A stretch of 64,000 bases of DNA from Paramarasmius palmivorus (GCA_037176845.1 JAYKXP010000038.1:310001-374000), one strand, 5' to 3'; shown: positions 35,126 through 47,122, numbered from the stretch's first letter. Notes: a model not told the origin generated them from the letters alone. Program-made: numbers and translations.

Positions 35126-36948
35126 ATGTCGAACTCGTTGTCTTCGGTCGTTTCGACCTTGGTTCGGGCGCAAATGGGGTCTTCAGTCTCGCAGACCGTC
35201 ACCGACGACGACCTGGATCGTCATGTTCGAGAATTGCTTGTCAGAGATGCCAAGAAACGTGCAGAGAAATATGGCCAACAAGGCATAAGAGCCTATCTAT
35301 CTAGCGGACTGTGAGTGGTCTTTCGCCAATGAATAGTAATAGAACTCATGGCTCATTCATACAATTTAGGTCAGACAGTAATGCTCCTAAAACGAACAAG
35401 CGATTTCTATCTTCTATTATCCGAAGCACGGACGACCATAACAAGACAGTTTTGAGAGCACAAGCTCGAGCTGCTGAGGAAATCAAGCGTGAAAGACGGG
35501 AAAACGAAATTCGGGAGAGGAAAGTACGAGCAGAAGAGGCGGTGGCCGCGGAGAAGAGTAGAAGGTTGGATAAACGCTTCAATGACTCTGAAGGTTGGGA
35601 TAGGTGGGATGGAAGGAATGCCGATAGGAAAAGACGGCACAGGGATTGGGAGACCTGGAACGGAGATGAAGAGGACGAAAGCCGAGAAGAAGACGAAGGT
35701 GACGAGAGGCACAGAGATAGACACCGGCGAAGTGGAAGGCATCGCCATTCTCGATCACGTTCTGACGAACGAGAAAGAGACCGACACAAACGCGATAGAA
35801 GGTCTTCTCACAAGCGTTTACGGAGCAGGGAGAGACATTCAAGCTCCTCGAAGCGTCATCACAAGCGCCACCGATCCAGGTCACCAGAAGATCAGGGAGA
35901 CGAAGAGGATTTGGATCATCCACGTTCTGATGAAACTTCAGCCAGAAAACATCGGGCATACGATGAAGAACGTTCCTCGAAACGTAAAAGTCGCAGATCC
36001 CGGTCGCCCTCTTCGCCTCGTCGGTCTGAAAGCGAAGGTCCTCGTCGTAAACGTCCAAGGGACGAAGAGAACCGCGAAGATAAACACACGTCGCGTACGT
36101 CACGTCCTCATCCCCGAGAGAAAGGATAAGAAGAAACGATACGCCTTGTCATCGGACTCTGAGGAGGATATAGAAGATAGAGAACGCACACGCACACGCA
36201 GAAAATCACCTAGCCCCTCGTCACCCGACTCCAGCTCGAGAAGTCACTCCACTACTTCGCCTTCCAAAGCCCGAGATAGCAAAGACCGAGAGGCCGAACT
36301 CGCACAACTTGTTCGGTCCACTCGGAAGGAGCAGCCAGAGGACGAATTCGTAGTTGGTTCTTCAAGAGATAATCGAAACGCGCCATCCAAAACATCGTCT
36401 TCCGACGCTGTATCAAATCATTCCACTTCCCCCGAACCCAAATCCAGGGCCAGCACCACCCACAGTAGTGTCCGAAGAAATGCCTCGTCTTCGACACTTT
36501 CAGACCGAGACGATGACGATGACGACCGTATGTCAATTCTCGGTCGCCCACTCCAGGTCCAGATCCTCCTGTCCAACTGCCGTCAAAGATGGACAGGTAC
36601 TTTGAGGAATCTTATGATCCTCGTCTAGACGTCGCTCCTCTCAGTATGCCCAAAGTCCCTGCTACCGGTCTTATAGATAATGCCGAGTTTGAGGGCTGGG
36701 ATGCCATGCTTGAACTCATTCGTATGCGCAGAGAGGATAAAGCCGAGAAGAAGCGGTTGGAGCGCATGGGCTTGAGTAAGGACGAGATCAAGCAAACTGT
36801 ATATGGAACGTCCACAGCAGTTGCTGGACAAAGTAATACCAGTGGTGTCCGTGACAGATGGAATTCAGAGGGCAACAGTATCATGGACATTCAGTACAAG
36901 AAACGTGGTGCTGTACGAGAATGGGACTTGGGGAAGGAGGGGTTTTAG
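35126..36948 (+). CDS. Arginine/serine-rich nuclear protein, probably RNA-processing related
   Basis: Exon 1 is 35126-35310 (ATG giving MSNSLSSVVSTLV), exon 2 starts at 35370 after a 59-nt intron. The N-terminus is folded-looking ('DDDLDRHVRELLVRDAKKRA', 'GIRAYLS'), then a long basic region rich in RS, RD, RE and RH dipeptides ('RHRHSRSRSDERERDRHKRD', 'RHHKRHRSRSPEDQ'), then a conserved-looking C-terminus: 'MDRYFEESYDPRLDVAPL', 'GWDAMLELIRMRREDKAEKK', 'KKRGAVREWDLGKEGF'. RS-rich proteins of this type act in the nucleus, mostly in splicing; the exact family is not identified. The frame shifts twice: near 36118-36126 (one extra base; 'REK' to 'DKKKRYALSSDSEED') and near 36520-36556, where either an indel or a 29-nt GTATGT...CAG segment would restore 'PDPPVQLPSKMDRYF'. 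The stop is TAG at 36946-36948. Confidence 0.8.
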
Positions 36949-37080
36949 TGCCACTACTATCAACAGTATTTTGCATTTTTTGTTGACTTATTTGTTCTTT
37001 TTTGTATACAACATCGCATTGTAATAAGTATCTACATCGCACGCTATCCAGGAAATTTAAGAGACCCTATTTGTTACCAT

Positions 37081-40000
37081 CTAATTACCATTTATGGCCT
37101 TCTGAACAACCAAGGTTTCCTCAGCAGAGAGTTGATCTACGATGCTTGAGAACTGGTTGGTATTTCTAGACGCGCATTCCCTAAGGAAGGTAATAAGGTG
37201 GCCCTGAAGCAGGAAAAAATCAATCACTATCAAAGTCTCGAAACGTGAATGATGAACGTACCTGCATGTCCATTTGAGAGATTGGATCATTCTTCAAATC
37301 CTCGTCATCGTTGTCGTCCAAATATCATCATTATCAAATGCCATTCCCTTTGGGCCAATGAGCTCAGAAAGGAATTCGAATTCACTGTCTTTTCTGGCAG
37401 AGTCTCCTGTGTCCGCCCAGTCTTCATCCTGTAATTAATATCAGCATTTACGCGTTAATTGCACTATGAACATATGTGGTCGCTTTCATAAGGCCTGTCA
37501 CTCACCCCATCATCCGACTCGACGTCGACAGTATCCTCCTGTGCAGCTCCCATAGTAGCCGACTCTCCACCTGATTGCACCTCATGAAGTAAGATTTTGA
37601 TGGCTTTGACAGGGAACGGTATGGATGTGAATTCAGTCGGCACTGTTTCGAATGATGGTTAGATCGAAGCACTCGTTTGCGGACCAAAGCAAAGACGCGT
37701 ACTCGTCTTGGTCTTTGACCGAGTCATGATGACTGACGCGAAGGGAGTGTGATGAGAACCGCAACTACAAGAAAAAAACCAAGTATGAAATAACGCTCAC
37801 CATTTTTAGTCTCTGGCTTCATAATGATATCACCCTTTACCATGAGGCTCTGCAAACTTGGGCGCTCCGACACGAAAAGTTGTGTCAATGCCATCGTACT
37901 ACACCGGGATTGCCAGAACCCTTGGAAAGTTTCGGCATTCTCACACCACGTCTGGATCAGAACATCAAGACCTGTGCGTCCCTGAACGTTCATTTCCTCG
38001 AGCAAAGCAAGAACAGTATCCCGTTGATTGTTGATGAGGAATGCGAATGGAATCACCAAGCTCTAGTAATATGTTTGAATTTCGGTTAATATCGACCTCC
38101 TATCAGAAGCAGCTTCCTCCATACCTGTATGAAAGTAGCTGTTTTCGCCGACAACATACGTGTTACCATAGCATGGAGAAGCTCTGGCAGAACGGGCAGT
38201 ACTCGATCCCCCGCCCGGCGGAGTAGATGGATGATCAGCTCTCCCATAGTTAGTCCGGCAGATTCGTCGTCGCCCTGGAGGATCTTCGCCACAAGCCTGA
38301 GGACATGGTCTAGCCCACTCTGCGAACCGTCATTGTAATTGAGCAGCTGGGCGCAATCTTTACGAACGACGAGCGTGATGCATGTGATTCCGTTCTGTAA
38401 CCATACATTCAGTCATTCAAGATAGTGCGAATGCGAATGCGGAGACAGGATTTACACACCTGGAGAACGTCACGATCTTCAGCTTCAATGAGACATTTGA
38501 AAAGGATTGGCGCCAGAAGTTCAAAGAAGCCATCTCCAAGGCCATCCGAAGAAGCACGTATCAAACTGCTCACTAGTTCAATAGCTGAACTAGTGATGTA
38601 CGATTGATCTTGTGTCGCCTCCGTCATGGACATGACGAGAGAAGGGAGCGCCTGCTTGGCGACTGCCTGATACAGCCCAGGTGCCTTGGAGGCAGCCAAT
38701 GATTGCAAGATGTCCGGGAAGATCGAAAGGAAAATGGGATCTACAATCATACATGAGCTCTTGAATGGGTTGTTAGGACGATCATGAGAAGACTTGCCTT
38801 TGTTGTTTTTAGTCCATACTTCGAGCGTAGCCATCACCAACGAAGTTGCCAAATCGGCAGTTAACCATTTTCCTTCATCAACCTCCAACACGACCGAGAG
38901 TGTCTCCAAGACAAGTGACAAGGTGTCCTCCGACGTCGCAAGAAGGAAGGGCCCTAGATCCTTTGCGATTCGAGGGATGAATGGTGTAAGAGCCGAATCG
39001 TCCGAGCCCACACAGAAGCTAAAGGAAGCTCAGCACAATATAATGGAACCGAGAAGAAAACGCACTTGTGTACAGCCTTCACTGCAGAAACCTTGATAGG
39101 AATGCCAGCGTTATCAGCTTCAATAACCTGTACCGCGGCATTGAGGTATTGACCAGCCAACTGTACAGGTAGTAACTTGGCATATTGACTTGCGAATACA
39201 AATCCTCTTCCCTGCAAGAAGGGGAATTCTGAGGGTGCAACACTTGAGATGAGGATCTTCCGCAACGGTCTTTATGACACTAACCAGCTTGTCCGAGTAT
39301 TGAGGGTACGACATTGGCCAACAGTGATTCGATGTCGATAGGCTTACTGCGACCCGAATCTTGTTCATCTTCAATACAATCTTGTATGGTGTCAGCTTGT
39401 GAGCCAACGGCTGTGAGTGCAGCTTCCAATGGACGCCACCTGCGAATATCAGACCATCGCTAACAATCTGATGGATAAAAATCACCCACCAATCGCGTTT
39501 TCCTGCGTTTCGGGCTTGGTCTGAGGAGCTGACGACTCGTTGCATTACATTATGGCAGATTGCAGTAGTCTGGACCACGTTTCTATCCATTAAAACCTAC
39601 CAGTGAAAGTCAGTGCACGTCCAAGCGTATCAATAAACATACGCACATTGAGTAGATCAAGTCCAGCAACGCGGACACTATAACTGGCAAGGTCATCATC
39701 CTCTTGTGCGACGAAAGCATTCGCATTGCTCCCCCATGTCTCCTCATCGTCTTCAGTCATTTGAATATAGTCAAACACGGCGGAGACCAGTGTTGCAGAC
39801 CTCTCGCCGTCAAACCACTCCCGAGCTCGGCCTCCTCGAGCTATCGCGCTCACAAAGTCCATAGTGGATGTGATCAATTGCGGCAGTTCGACAGGTTCGT
39901 CCTCAGATGACGAGGGAATCGGTTCTGAAGCGGAAATATAGCACTGATCAAATGTTGGGTAGACAATAACCAAATGGTTGAGTGCGGCAGCAAGTAGTTC

Positions 40001-41169
40001 GTTCAGATAAGGGAGCGACTGCACGGGGGAAGGACGTGTGGATCGTGTCCAAGGCCTGCAAGCCGGCCATAATCAGGGATATGTTGAATTATGAGAGGGA
40101 GGGATTTACCTTGAACACTTGAATTCTGACCGCCAGATTATCCCAGCTCGGGCCACTGATGTCTTGTTTTGGGTCAAGGTTCAGAAGAACCTTGAACGCT
40201 TCGAGCCAAACAGGTAAAACAGAGGCGATAGCTTCCTTCACGGCCTGAGGATGTTGTTCTTTGACCATGAAAAGGGAAATAACACATTGACGGAAGACTG
40301 AGACCGTCCTAGCCCGGGTGAACGGACTTTGGGTCTTGAAAACATGAGGTATGAGCGAGAATTCGGAGTTCATATAGATACAGAACGCACTTCTGTTGAA
40401 CCCAGAATGTTTAGTAGAACGGGTAAAAGGTCTCGAAGAACAGGAAGGATTTGGTCTTCGGTAAGATCATTGTTAATAAATTCCGCGAAAACTTGCATGG
40501 CTCCATGAACAGATGCAGGAGAGTTGGAGGAGATGAGGTTGATCAGAGATGTAAGAAGATCGGGGTATTCTTCAGGCCAGTCACAGTTTGCGATGGAAGA
40601 AAGGGCGTGCGCCTGTTTGCAATGTTAAGGCTTCGTTAAAGGCAACAAGGTTGTCAAACATACGCATGATGAGCGAATTTTTCGTGCAGGATCTGAGAGT
40701 CCATGGAATACTGCTTGTCGAATTTGCGATTTGATCTGCATAAGATCGTATAAGTAAAATGTGTCGAGGCGAACCAAATTACTACGTACCTCGACTGGTG
40801 GGGCATTTCCTTTGAATGTAGGGAAAAACACTGACCATCTTTCCCTGACGTATTTTCGCAGAACAATGCTTGCAGAGTGCTTTGAAAACCAGTCATCAAG
40901 ACGCGTTTCCTTCAAAGAACACGTCAAATACTCATCTGTCGCAGATTAACATCTGCTTCCTGAGTGACAATGAGCTGCGATAAGGCCAGGCCGGTCTCTA
41001 TCGCGAAACAAGTTTTGAATTGGTCAAAAATCCTTGCTTGTAGGAGTCGAGATTACACACCTGGAAACGCCATTAGCTCTGCCAGTTTCAGCTCTGCGGC
41101 CATTCTGACATTGGGATCTGAACTGAGAGTTGATGAGAGGCATTCTGCGATGTTTGAAGGCGAAGACAT
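37081..41169 (-). CDS. KAP114: Importin-9 / Kap114-like karyopherin beta
   Basis: Nuclear import receptor of the importin-beta family; yeast Kap114 and animal IPO9 carry histones and TBP. The start at 41169 reads MSSPSNIAECLSSTLSSDPN, the usual first HEAT helix with 'DPNVRMAAELKLAEL'. The importin N-terminal domain continues with 'SIVLRKYVRERWSVFFP'. HEAT-type helices follow: 'EYPDLLTSLINLISS', 'QILPVLRDLLPVLLNILG', 'AVKEAIASVLPVWLEAFKVL', 'SWDNLAVRIQVFKALDTI'. An acidic loop ('SSSEDEPVELPQL', 'TEDDEETWG') fits the acidic insertion of this subfamily. Later blocks: 'FLQGRGFVFASQYAKLLP', 'GIPIKVSAVKAVHK', 'GLYQAVAKQALPSLVMSM'. The end 'LSAEETLVVQKAINGN' stops at 37081. About 15-17 short introns. 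I did not check every junction for frame. Divergent from the membrane-protein gene at 41497. Confidence 0.88.
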
Positions 41170-41404
41170 GATGGAAGAAAAGGACGAGTCACAGACCCAG
41201 GCGCGGCACGCGTCAGTAACGAGGACGGCTAGGGTTGAGTGACAGGTGTGACTCTACCACTTGCTCTCGACCACCATACCGCTACAAGAATCATTAAGTC
41301 TACATGTTAGGTGCAACATTCGGATCGATCGCAATGAATTGCAGTCTCCTTTCAGCGGATAGCCCAAGATGATGTGCGGAATTCTGCTCCTATACTCAAG
41401 GGGC

Positions 41405-41411
41405 CTATATA
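41405..41411 (+). promoter_or_regulatory. TATA box (TATATAA) of the membrane-protein gene
   Basis: TATATAA 86 bp before the start codon at 41497. Pyrimidine-rich sequence (about 41440-41490) follows, as is common around fungal transcription starts. Confidence 0.5.
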
Positions 41412-41496
41412 ACACCTGAGCTATGAAGGTATGCGTTATTGGCTCTCTTTCCGTCCCTCTTTCATTAACTCGTCTCTCCTTATAGTCTCTTTCATT

Positions 41497-42538
41497 ATGT
41501 CTGCCTTTTTCAAGAGCATTGCAATCCGTTTCATGGGCTTCGCTAGCTTGGTTCTCAGCCTCGTTTTTCAGATGGAATGGATGATCATGGAGCAACAGTT
41601 TCACCCTACAATCTTCTCATATTCCATCAACCAAAGCTACATTTATCCGGCCTTCGTTCTTTATTTCGCCCTTCAGTCCTGGTGGCTGGTCGATTACGCG
41701 AAGTCTGCAAGCTCAAGGAAGGGATCCGAAGAACGGGGATCCTTAGTACTCGAAGACACTGCCATGCAGAAACCAATTTGTCAGTCATACATGCCTATCC
41801 TGGTTTTATCCAACATTTGTATGGGTAAGTATTCCACTGCGCCGTTCAGAGCCAATACTCATACTGCTTTCAGTCATTTGGACAATCTTATGTACTGTCC
41901 AGCTTTATTCCTTAGGCTTAGCGGTTGTGACCTTCAGCGCTTGTGTTCAACTTTGCGGTGTCTTTGGTGCGCTTCAAGTGATAAGACAGTCAGACTTTTA
42001 TCAGGAGCGCTCTGGGATGACTTTGACCCTAGCTAAGGTCAATGCGGCATACACGATCATGTACCTCTGGAAAACTTGGGGAATGATGGAAGTGAGCTTT
42101 TCCATTCATGTCCCGTAAATGGTTCCTAATTGCATCGATACCAGTCGTCCGCAAATCCACCCTCATTGCAGCTACTTCACAGTGCTGGGATCTTCGTTCT
42201 ACTGGCAAGTAGCATCCTCCTTCAAGACTGCACGAAGCTTACCTTTATGGTATTAGACACTCACGTCAGGACCAGATCCCACTTTCGGACTTTCCTTGAT
42301 ATACGTCTTAGCCGCGTTATATAACGGTCCTTCGAAGAGTCTTGCCTGGCGCGATACATTCTTCTGGACAGCAGCCGTGTTGTCCGCTCTTGTCGTGATA
42401 GACCCTATTATATGTCTCCTTCATTACTCCTTCACCAGCGAAGAATATGAAGAGCCTACAGAAAACACGCCCTTCCTCACTCTTGACATGAAGGTTCGAG
42501 CTAGCCCCGAGGACATACCGGCTCTGCTCCCTCTCTAG
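41497..42538 (+). CDS. Multi-pass membrane protein, unknown function
   Basis: The ATG at 41497 gives MSAFFKSIAIRFMGFASLVL, the first membrane segment. Further hydrophobic stretches: 'YIYPAFVLYFALQSWWLV', 'VIWTILCTVQLYSLGLAVV' with 'TFSACVQLCGVFGAL', 'SLQLLHSAGIFVLLASSILL', and 'FFWTAAVLSALVVIDPIICL'. That suggests at least five to seven helices joined by short loops, one of them Ser/Lys/Glu-rich ('SASSRKGSEERG'). Introns are near 41824-41873, 42091-42143 and around 42210-42300; exact junctions in the last part are uncertain. The tail 'YEEPTENTPFLTLDMKV' is acidic and probably cytosolic. I know of no family match and give no function. Its promoter region (327 bp) is shared with the importin gene. 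Confidence 0.7.
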
Positions 42539-42859
42539 ACCGTAGGGTCCAGTACATGTGGGAGTAAACCGTCGGAAGTGCGCCGGATGACTACCATCCG
42601 TCGGAATGCAGGCCATTCCCCTAGTCCTAGAATACACTACCTTCCGTTGTAGCTGTAGCTCTACTGTACCATAGAAACAAACACGCTCCTTTCCAAGTCA
42701 TGCCATGTGAGACAAACGAGCACTCGACCATACCGGCACGCGTCACGATCTGACCGTTACCCTATTTCAATAATCATATGAAAGACAGCCCAAAATGTGG
42801 GGCTCTGGATTTATATCGTCCCACACGTTTTTGCTTCTTTACCATCATCATCCCAAACG

Positions 42860-43504
42860 ATGTCTGACCTCAAAGTTGACGGATTCAAGGTGTGTTTCTC
42901 TATTACTCACAATTATACTCGACAAGCTCAAATAACTGATTGGCTCTCCTTTTCACCAGGCTTCTGAAATCATCGCCAACCTCGGTCAGGCTACTTCGTC
43001 GTGGACAGACCAGGAGAAGCAAGCGCAAATTAAGAAGGTGTCGAAGACTTACCTTCTTTATAGGGTTTGAATACTGATAAGGGTGACGTCTTCTCTAGAC
43101 CAATGGTATCTTCGAAATCCAAGTAAAGAACTCGGAAGGAAAGGAAGCTGTTTGGACAATCGACTTGAAAAAGAAGGGAGAGATTAGCAAGGGTCCTGCA
43201 AAGCCCAAGGCAGACGTCACTATCATCCTCGCAGATGATGTCTTTGTGGATTTGGCAAGTGGAAAGGTGTGTCTCGCTATCCAAGTTCGAAATCCTGTAT
43301 GTCTCTGACAGTGTGTTGACCTTATCAGTTGAACGGACAGAAGGCATTCATGACCGGCAAGCTCAAGACCAAGGGAAACATCATGCTCGCTACCAAGCTT
43401 GACGGCGTCTTGAAGGTACGTCCCTTCAAAGACCCTTGTCGCACCTCACCGCACGCAACTCACACTCACAATTCTAGGCAGCCACACCCAAAGCCAAACT
43501 ATAA
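42860..43504 (+). CDS. SCP2 sterol-carrier domain protein with peroxisomal C-terminus
   Basis: Small lipid-transfer protein (sterol carrier protein 2 / non-specific lipid-transfer fold) binding fatty acids, acyl-CoAs or sterols. Five exons: 42860-42889, 42960-43037, 43099-43266, 43329-43415, 43478-43504, all with GT-AG introns, giving 129 residues with no frame break. Family features: 'NGIFEIQVKNSEGKEAVW', 'DLKKKGEISKGPAKPKADVT', 'ILADDVFVDLASGKLNGQ' and 'AFMTGKLKTKGNIMLATKL'. The last three residues are AKL, a good type-1 peroxisomal targeting signal, so the likely site of action is the peroxisome matrix with a role near beta-oxidation, as for stand-alone SCP2 proteins of yeasts. It is convergent with the F-box gene ending at 43704. 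Confidence 0.95.
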
Positions 43505-43703
43505 TCATAAACAACCTTTTGTCCAGCATGTATTTATACCCTATAAATCAGTGTAGTTTACACCCAGCTCTGAAGCACTATCGAACAACGTTCCGTGCAG
43601 TATTACCGCGTTAAATCCGTCAGCACGACGGGTTGAGCAACGTACAAGTACAAGAATATAAACAAATAAGATACTACCAATAACCTTTTGACCAACCCAC
43701 GCG

Positions 43704-45779
43704 TTAAACCCCATCAATGCCTAAGAATGGATATCTTCGTGATGATTCAAGCTGCTGGCCAGCATTGGGCAAGTCCGGTGGTAGATTTGGCTTTGGATAC
43801 GAAATGGAAACCTCCATCACTTTCTTCATGTTCTTCATCTCTCTCCTCGATTGTTGGTCTTCTACACTTATGTTTATCTTCTCTAGCTGGAAAGCGACAT
43901 TCAGGGCCCGCAGTGGTTTGATTACCCTGCCCGTTACATCCTGACCGTTGAAGCGCGACATGACATATTTCGCCAACTTGGCTTCGGTGATAGTTTCGTT
44001 GCAGCGGGTAAGGTTAATCCTCTCCAGTTCCGGACATAGAGGTGCTGGATTATCAGGCGAAGGTGTGAGACGGTCTAGCAGCTCGTCGGTGAGAAGAGAC
44101 AACCGGTTTTTCTCCTCGGCCGTCGTAGTCACTGCAGCTGCTTGCGCCAATGCAGCTGCACGTTGCCTATCCCGAAGAATTGTCCAGAGGCATTCGTCCA
44201 CGCACAGGTTCTTGAGCATTGGAACGGCCTCGAGACACTCGATGAGTGCCTTTGTGGACGTGACAAAGTTGAGATCCAACGTCCGGAGTGGGCATTGGGA
44301 GAGGATGAGGAATTTCAAGAAGGGAACGGTGGTGGGAATGTGTACTCCAGGCTGGTCAACGATGTTTGAAAAGCGAATGCAGAGGGTTTGTAATTTCGGG
44401 GCAAGAAAGCCTGCGAAGATGCCCTCGACTTGCGCACCGTAAGTATTGACCTGTTGTGTGCCTGGTACATGGTGTACGATACCACCAAATGGTGGAGGGC
44501 TGACATCGAATTGAAGCCGCAGGTGTAGCGTATGGAGGAAAGGGAGAGTTACAGGCTTTTTGGGTTCTGTCATTGGCACATAGGGCGGACGGAAGTTGGC
44601 GGTGATGTTGACAGAACGAAGGTTTGGTGCGCCTTGAATCAGTACATCCAATACCTCCCGCGGATTGTGTAGCGACCCAAGCACCGTCTCCGATTTGAAG
44701 TGAGTGAGTTTAGCCCAGTTCAATGGGAGAGTGTAGACGTTTTGTATAGGGTCGAGTAGAGTCAGGTCGCGAAGGGCAGGAGCTTCGCAGATAAATTTCC
44801 CCATTGGTATAGCCCGGTTCTCCAATTGAGGACCAATGCCATACTGCGATCCATCGATGAGCAGTTGCCGACTGGCAAGGTCATAGTCCACGGTGAGCTT
44901 TCGGAGCAGTGGCACCTCTTCTGGCTTTACAGACTGTTCGAAAGCTGTCAGCACAGCCGAGGGTACCCTGATCATGACGTCTACCCAACGTTCGCGGAAT
45001 CCGAACAAAGCATCGAGTATGGGCTGATACACTGTATGACCTTGTCGACTCTCGCGACTCAGCCCAATGACGAGGGAGAAGGAAATGGGGAGTGTTCCGG
45101 ATCGAGAAAGCCATGCTTTGACGCCTAAACTCCTTCGCTCCAGCAGCTCAGGGAATTTGCCGCACTTCTGTGGTCTCGGTGGAAGGTAGATGTGCAGTGC
45201 TGACCATAATCTGGCCGTAGACAGAGCTACCTGGCGCCACTGTTTGCACACGAGTGTGAGAAGAAGGGGTGCCTCTGCGACATTCCGTGTGGGATTGCAT
45301 TCGTGTGGTAGACACAGAACGAAAATCTCGGATAACACTTCTGGAGGCAGACGCCGTAGAGGCGAAATAAGAGCTCTGTGACTGTTCACAAAAGCCTGGA
45401 GTTTTTCGCGTTGAGAGATGAGATATGCAAGTGTAGATTTGAGGCGGTAAATCTCGGTGTTGATGCGCGACAGTTCTTCCATCGGTTGGGCGAGTAGATC
45501 ACGTATTTGGCCTATTTCTGCGGATGAAGCTGAGTAGTTTGTGTGGAGGACATCCTTGAAATGACTCTCGGGCTGTACGAACATGTTGGACATGCCGAAA
45601 GAATCGGGGAATGGCGATAATGGTGGTTCTGGAATAAGGTGTCGCGGAAAATTACCCGGGGAAGCGGCAACATCGACAAGCATATCGTTTTGAGTCACGT
45701 CCCATGGAGGCTCATTCCACCTTTTTAAAACATCCTGGTAGGAATATTTTGGCGGCAAATAAGTCACAGTATAAATCAT
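43704..45779 (-). CDS. F-box protein, 691 aa
   Basis: Probable SCF substrate adaptor in a single open frame. The first ~60 residues are proline-rich ('PSPGNFP'-like, 'IPEPPLSPFPDSFGMSN'); translation may start at 45779 (MIYTVTYLPPKYS) or later. A coiled-coil-like segment with 'ELSRINTEIYRLKSTLAYL' precedes the F-box 'LRRLPPEVLSEIFVLCLP', then 'EAPLLLTLVCKQWRQVAL' and 'LWSALHIYLPPRP'. The C-terminal ~450 residues are leucine-rich solenoid-like ('LRDLTLLDPIQNVYTLPL', 'FLKFLILSQCPLRTLDLNF', 'LCPELERINLTRCNETI'). Closest relative in the window is the gene at 21660-23748, on the other strand. It heads a group of four F-box genes reaching to 53.2 kb. No frame break. Confidence 0.9.
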   Translation of the reverse strand: MIYTVTYLPPKYSYQDVLKRWNEPPWDVTQNDMLVDVAASPGNFPRHLIPEPPLSPFPDSFGMSNMFVQPESHFKDVLHTNYSASSAEIGQIRDLLAQPMEELSRINTEIYRLKSTLAYLISQREKLQAFVNSHRALISPLRRLPPEVLSEIFVLCLPHECNPTRNVAEAPLLLTLVCKQWRQVALSTARLWSALHIYLPPRPQKCGKFPELLERRSLGVKAWLSRSGTLPISFSLVIGLSRESRQGHTVYQPILDALFGFRERWVDVMIRVPSAVLTAFEQSVKPEEVPLLRKLTVDYDLASRQLLIDGSQYGIGPQLENRAIPMGKFICEAPALRDLTLLDPIQNVYTLPLNWAKLTHFKSETVLGSLHNPREVLDVLIQGAPNLRSVNITANFRPPYVPMTEPKKPVTLPFLHTLHLRLQFDVSPPPFGGIVHHVPGTQQVNTYGAQVEGIFAGFLAPKLQTLCIRFSNIVDQPGVHIPTTVPFLKFLILSQCPLRTLDLNFVTSTKALIECLEAVPMLKNLCVDECLWTILRDRQRAAALAQAAAVTTTAEEKNRLSLLTDELLDRLTPSPDNPAPLCPELERINLTRCNETITEAKLAKYVMSRFNGQDVTGRVIKPLRALNVAFQLEKINISVEDQQSRREMKNMKKVMEVSISYPKPNLPPDLPNAGQQLESSRRYPFLGIDGV

Positions 45780-47122
45780 TGAGTCTGAACGTCATCATAG
45801 CGTCGCACAAGTGCACCGATGTAAGTGCAATCGTCATATCACGATTTTCGCGATTTTCGTCCCACCTATTTGTTCTTGTCGTCGATCAACTGACCTACAA
45901 AGATATAGAGCCGACATTGGTTCCCAAAAAATATGAACATAGAAACCTGTATGGTACATTGCCCATGAGCTCTAATACTAATAGGTCCCAACAGCACCCA
46001 CAGGTCCACAAGAGGACCGGAACCCAATATGAGCTAGTCCATCGTCATAACTTAGTTGATCGGCCCCCGCTAGCCCTTCCGTTTTTCCAAATTGAACTTC
46101 CCCGGAAAAGCTGCCCCATTTCCCATTCAAATAGTCGCATTTTTCGCTGGGAAATAGCACGCTGCTGCACAGATAGCTAAGAACGTTCTCGGGAAAGGGT
46201 TTCGTCTGGAATTGCACCGGTGAATACCTGTAAGGACAAGCTCTTCCATAAAAATGATACATATATTCGAGTTGAATATGTAGATCTATATGTAGGCGTC
46301 GATGAGCAAAGCCTGATAGTCAGAGAATGCGCAGTGTCCGGGAAAGGTTTTCCAGTGCGTCGACTTGGTTGGGAAGAGATGAACCTCGTCATGGTGGTCA
46401 ATGATAACGATGTCGTTTATAACGAATGAATACCTGGAGCGTCCTGTTATAAAGAATTGTTTCAAGACTGACGATGTCGGAGGTCAATTTACACTCACCA
46501 ACGGCAAAACAATCATCCACGTAGGCTTACTCGAATATCCGCAATTCCTGCATTGAAAACACTCGGTTCAGGAATGGCACAATGCCTTGAATCATGTTAC
46601 TGTAGGCGACCGCAATTCAGCTCGGAGTGGTTGGAGGGGGCTCTGCATGATGACTGAACACAGGAGAAGCGATGGAAAATCCGAATACGACGATTTTTGT
46701 AATTGCGACGTTAAATTTAAACGGTGCTGGAGTCTCTTTGGCAGGCCTAAGTATGTAGGAACGAGATTTCAATGTGCTCCAGGGTGGCCTTTTCCAACTC
46801 CTTCCTTCTGCAAGGGCTAATCTGAACAGCTTCGGATATCACTCACGGCGTAGCTAGTGAAAAGAGAACGAACCCTGCGAACGGAAGACTTGGTGCCAAT
46901 GAAGGATGTGTTTGCTGTTAGGTTTGTCGAAAAGAGGGGATGGTCGACATGGTCGCGGTCAGTGGTCACGTTGTTGACCATGCTCTTCTGACTATGTGAT
47001 TTAACATTTAGTATTACTGGACGTATAGTGTACACGGTAGAATGATACATTGATAGTAGCCAGGAGGAGGCACAAAGAATTAGCTTACTACTTAGGTCAA
47101 TACAGGTTGCGAAGGGCATGCT
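45780..47122. other. Intergenic region, no supported gene
   Basis: 1.3 kb upstream of the 43.7 kb F-box gene and downstream of the 47.1 kb one. Only short frames (up to about 158 codons at 45704-46180, which overlaps the F-box start and lacks protein character). No motif recognised. It could hold an old gene remnant but I cannot support one. Confidence 0.45.

Noticed and set aside
35346..36103. Minus-strand ORFs opposite the RS-rich gene (147, 113 and 174 codons)
   Set aside because: Antisense shadows of RS/RD repeats: low-complexity Ser/Leu/Phe-rich strings.
35489..36120. Second long plus-strand frame inside the RS-rich gene
   Set aside because: The frame stays open because of the repetitive purine-rich RS/RE codons. 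Only its part after about 36120 belongs to the protein.
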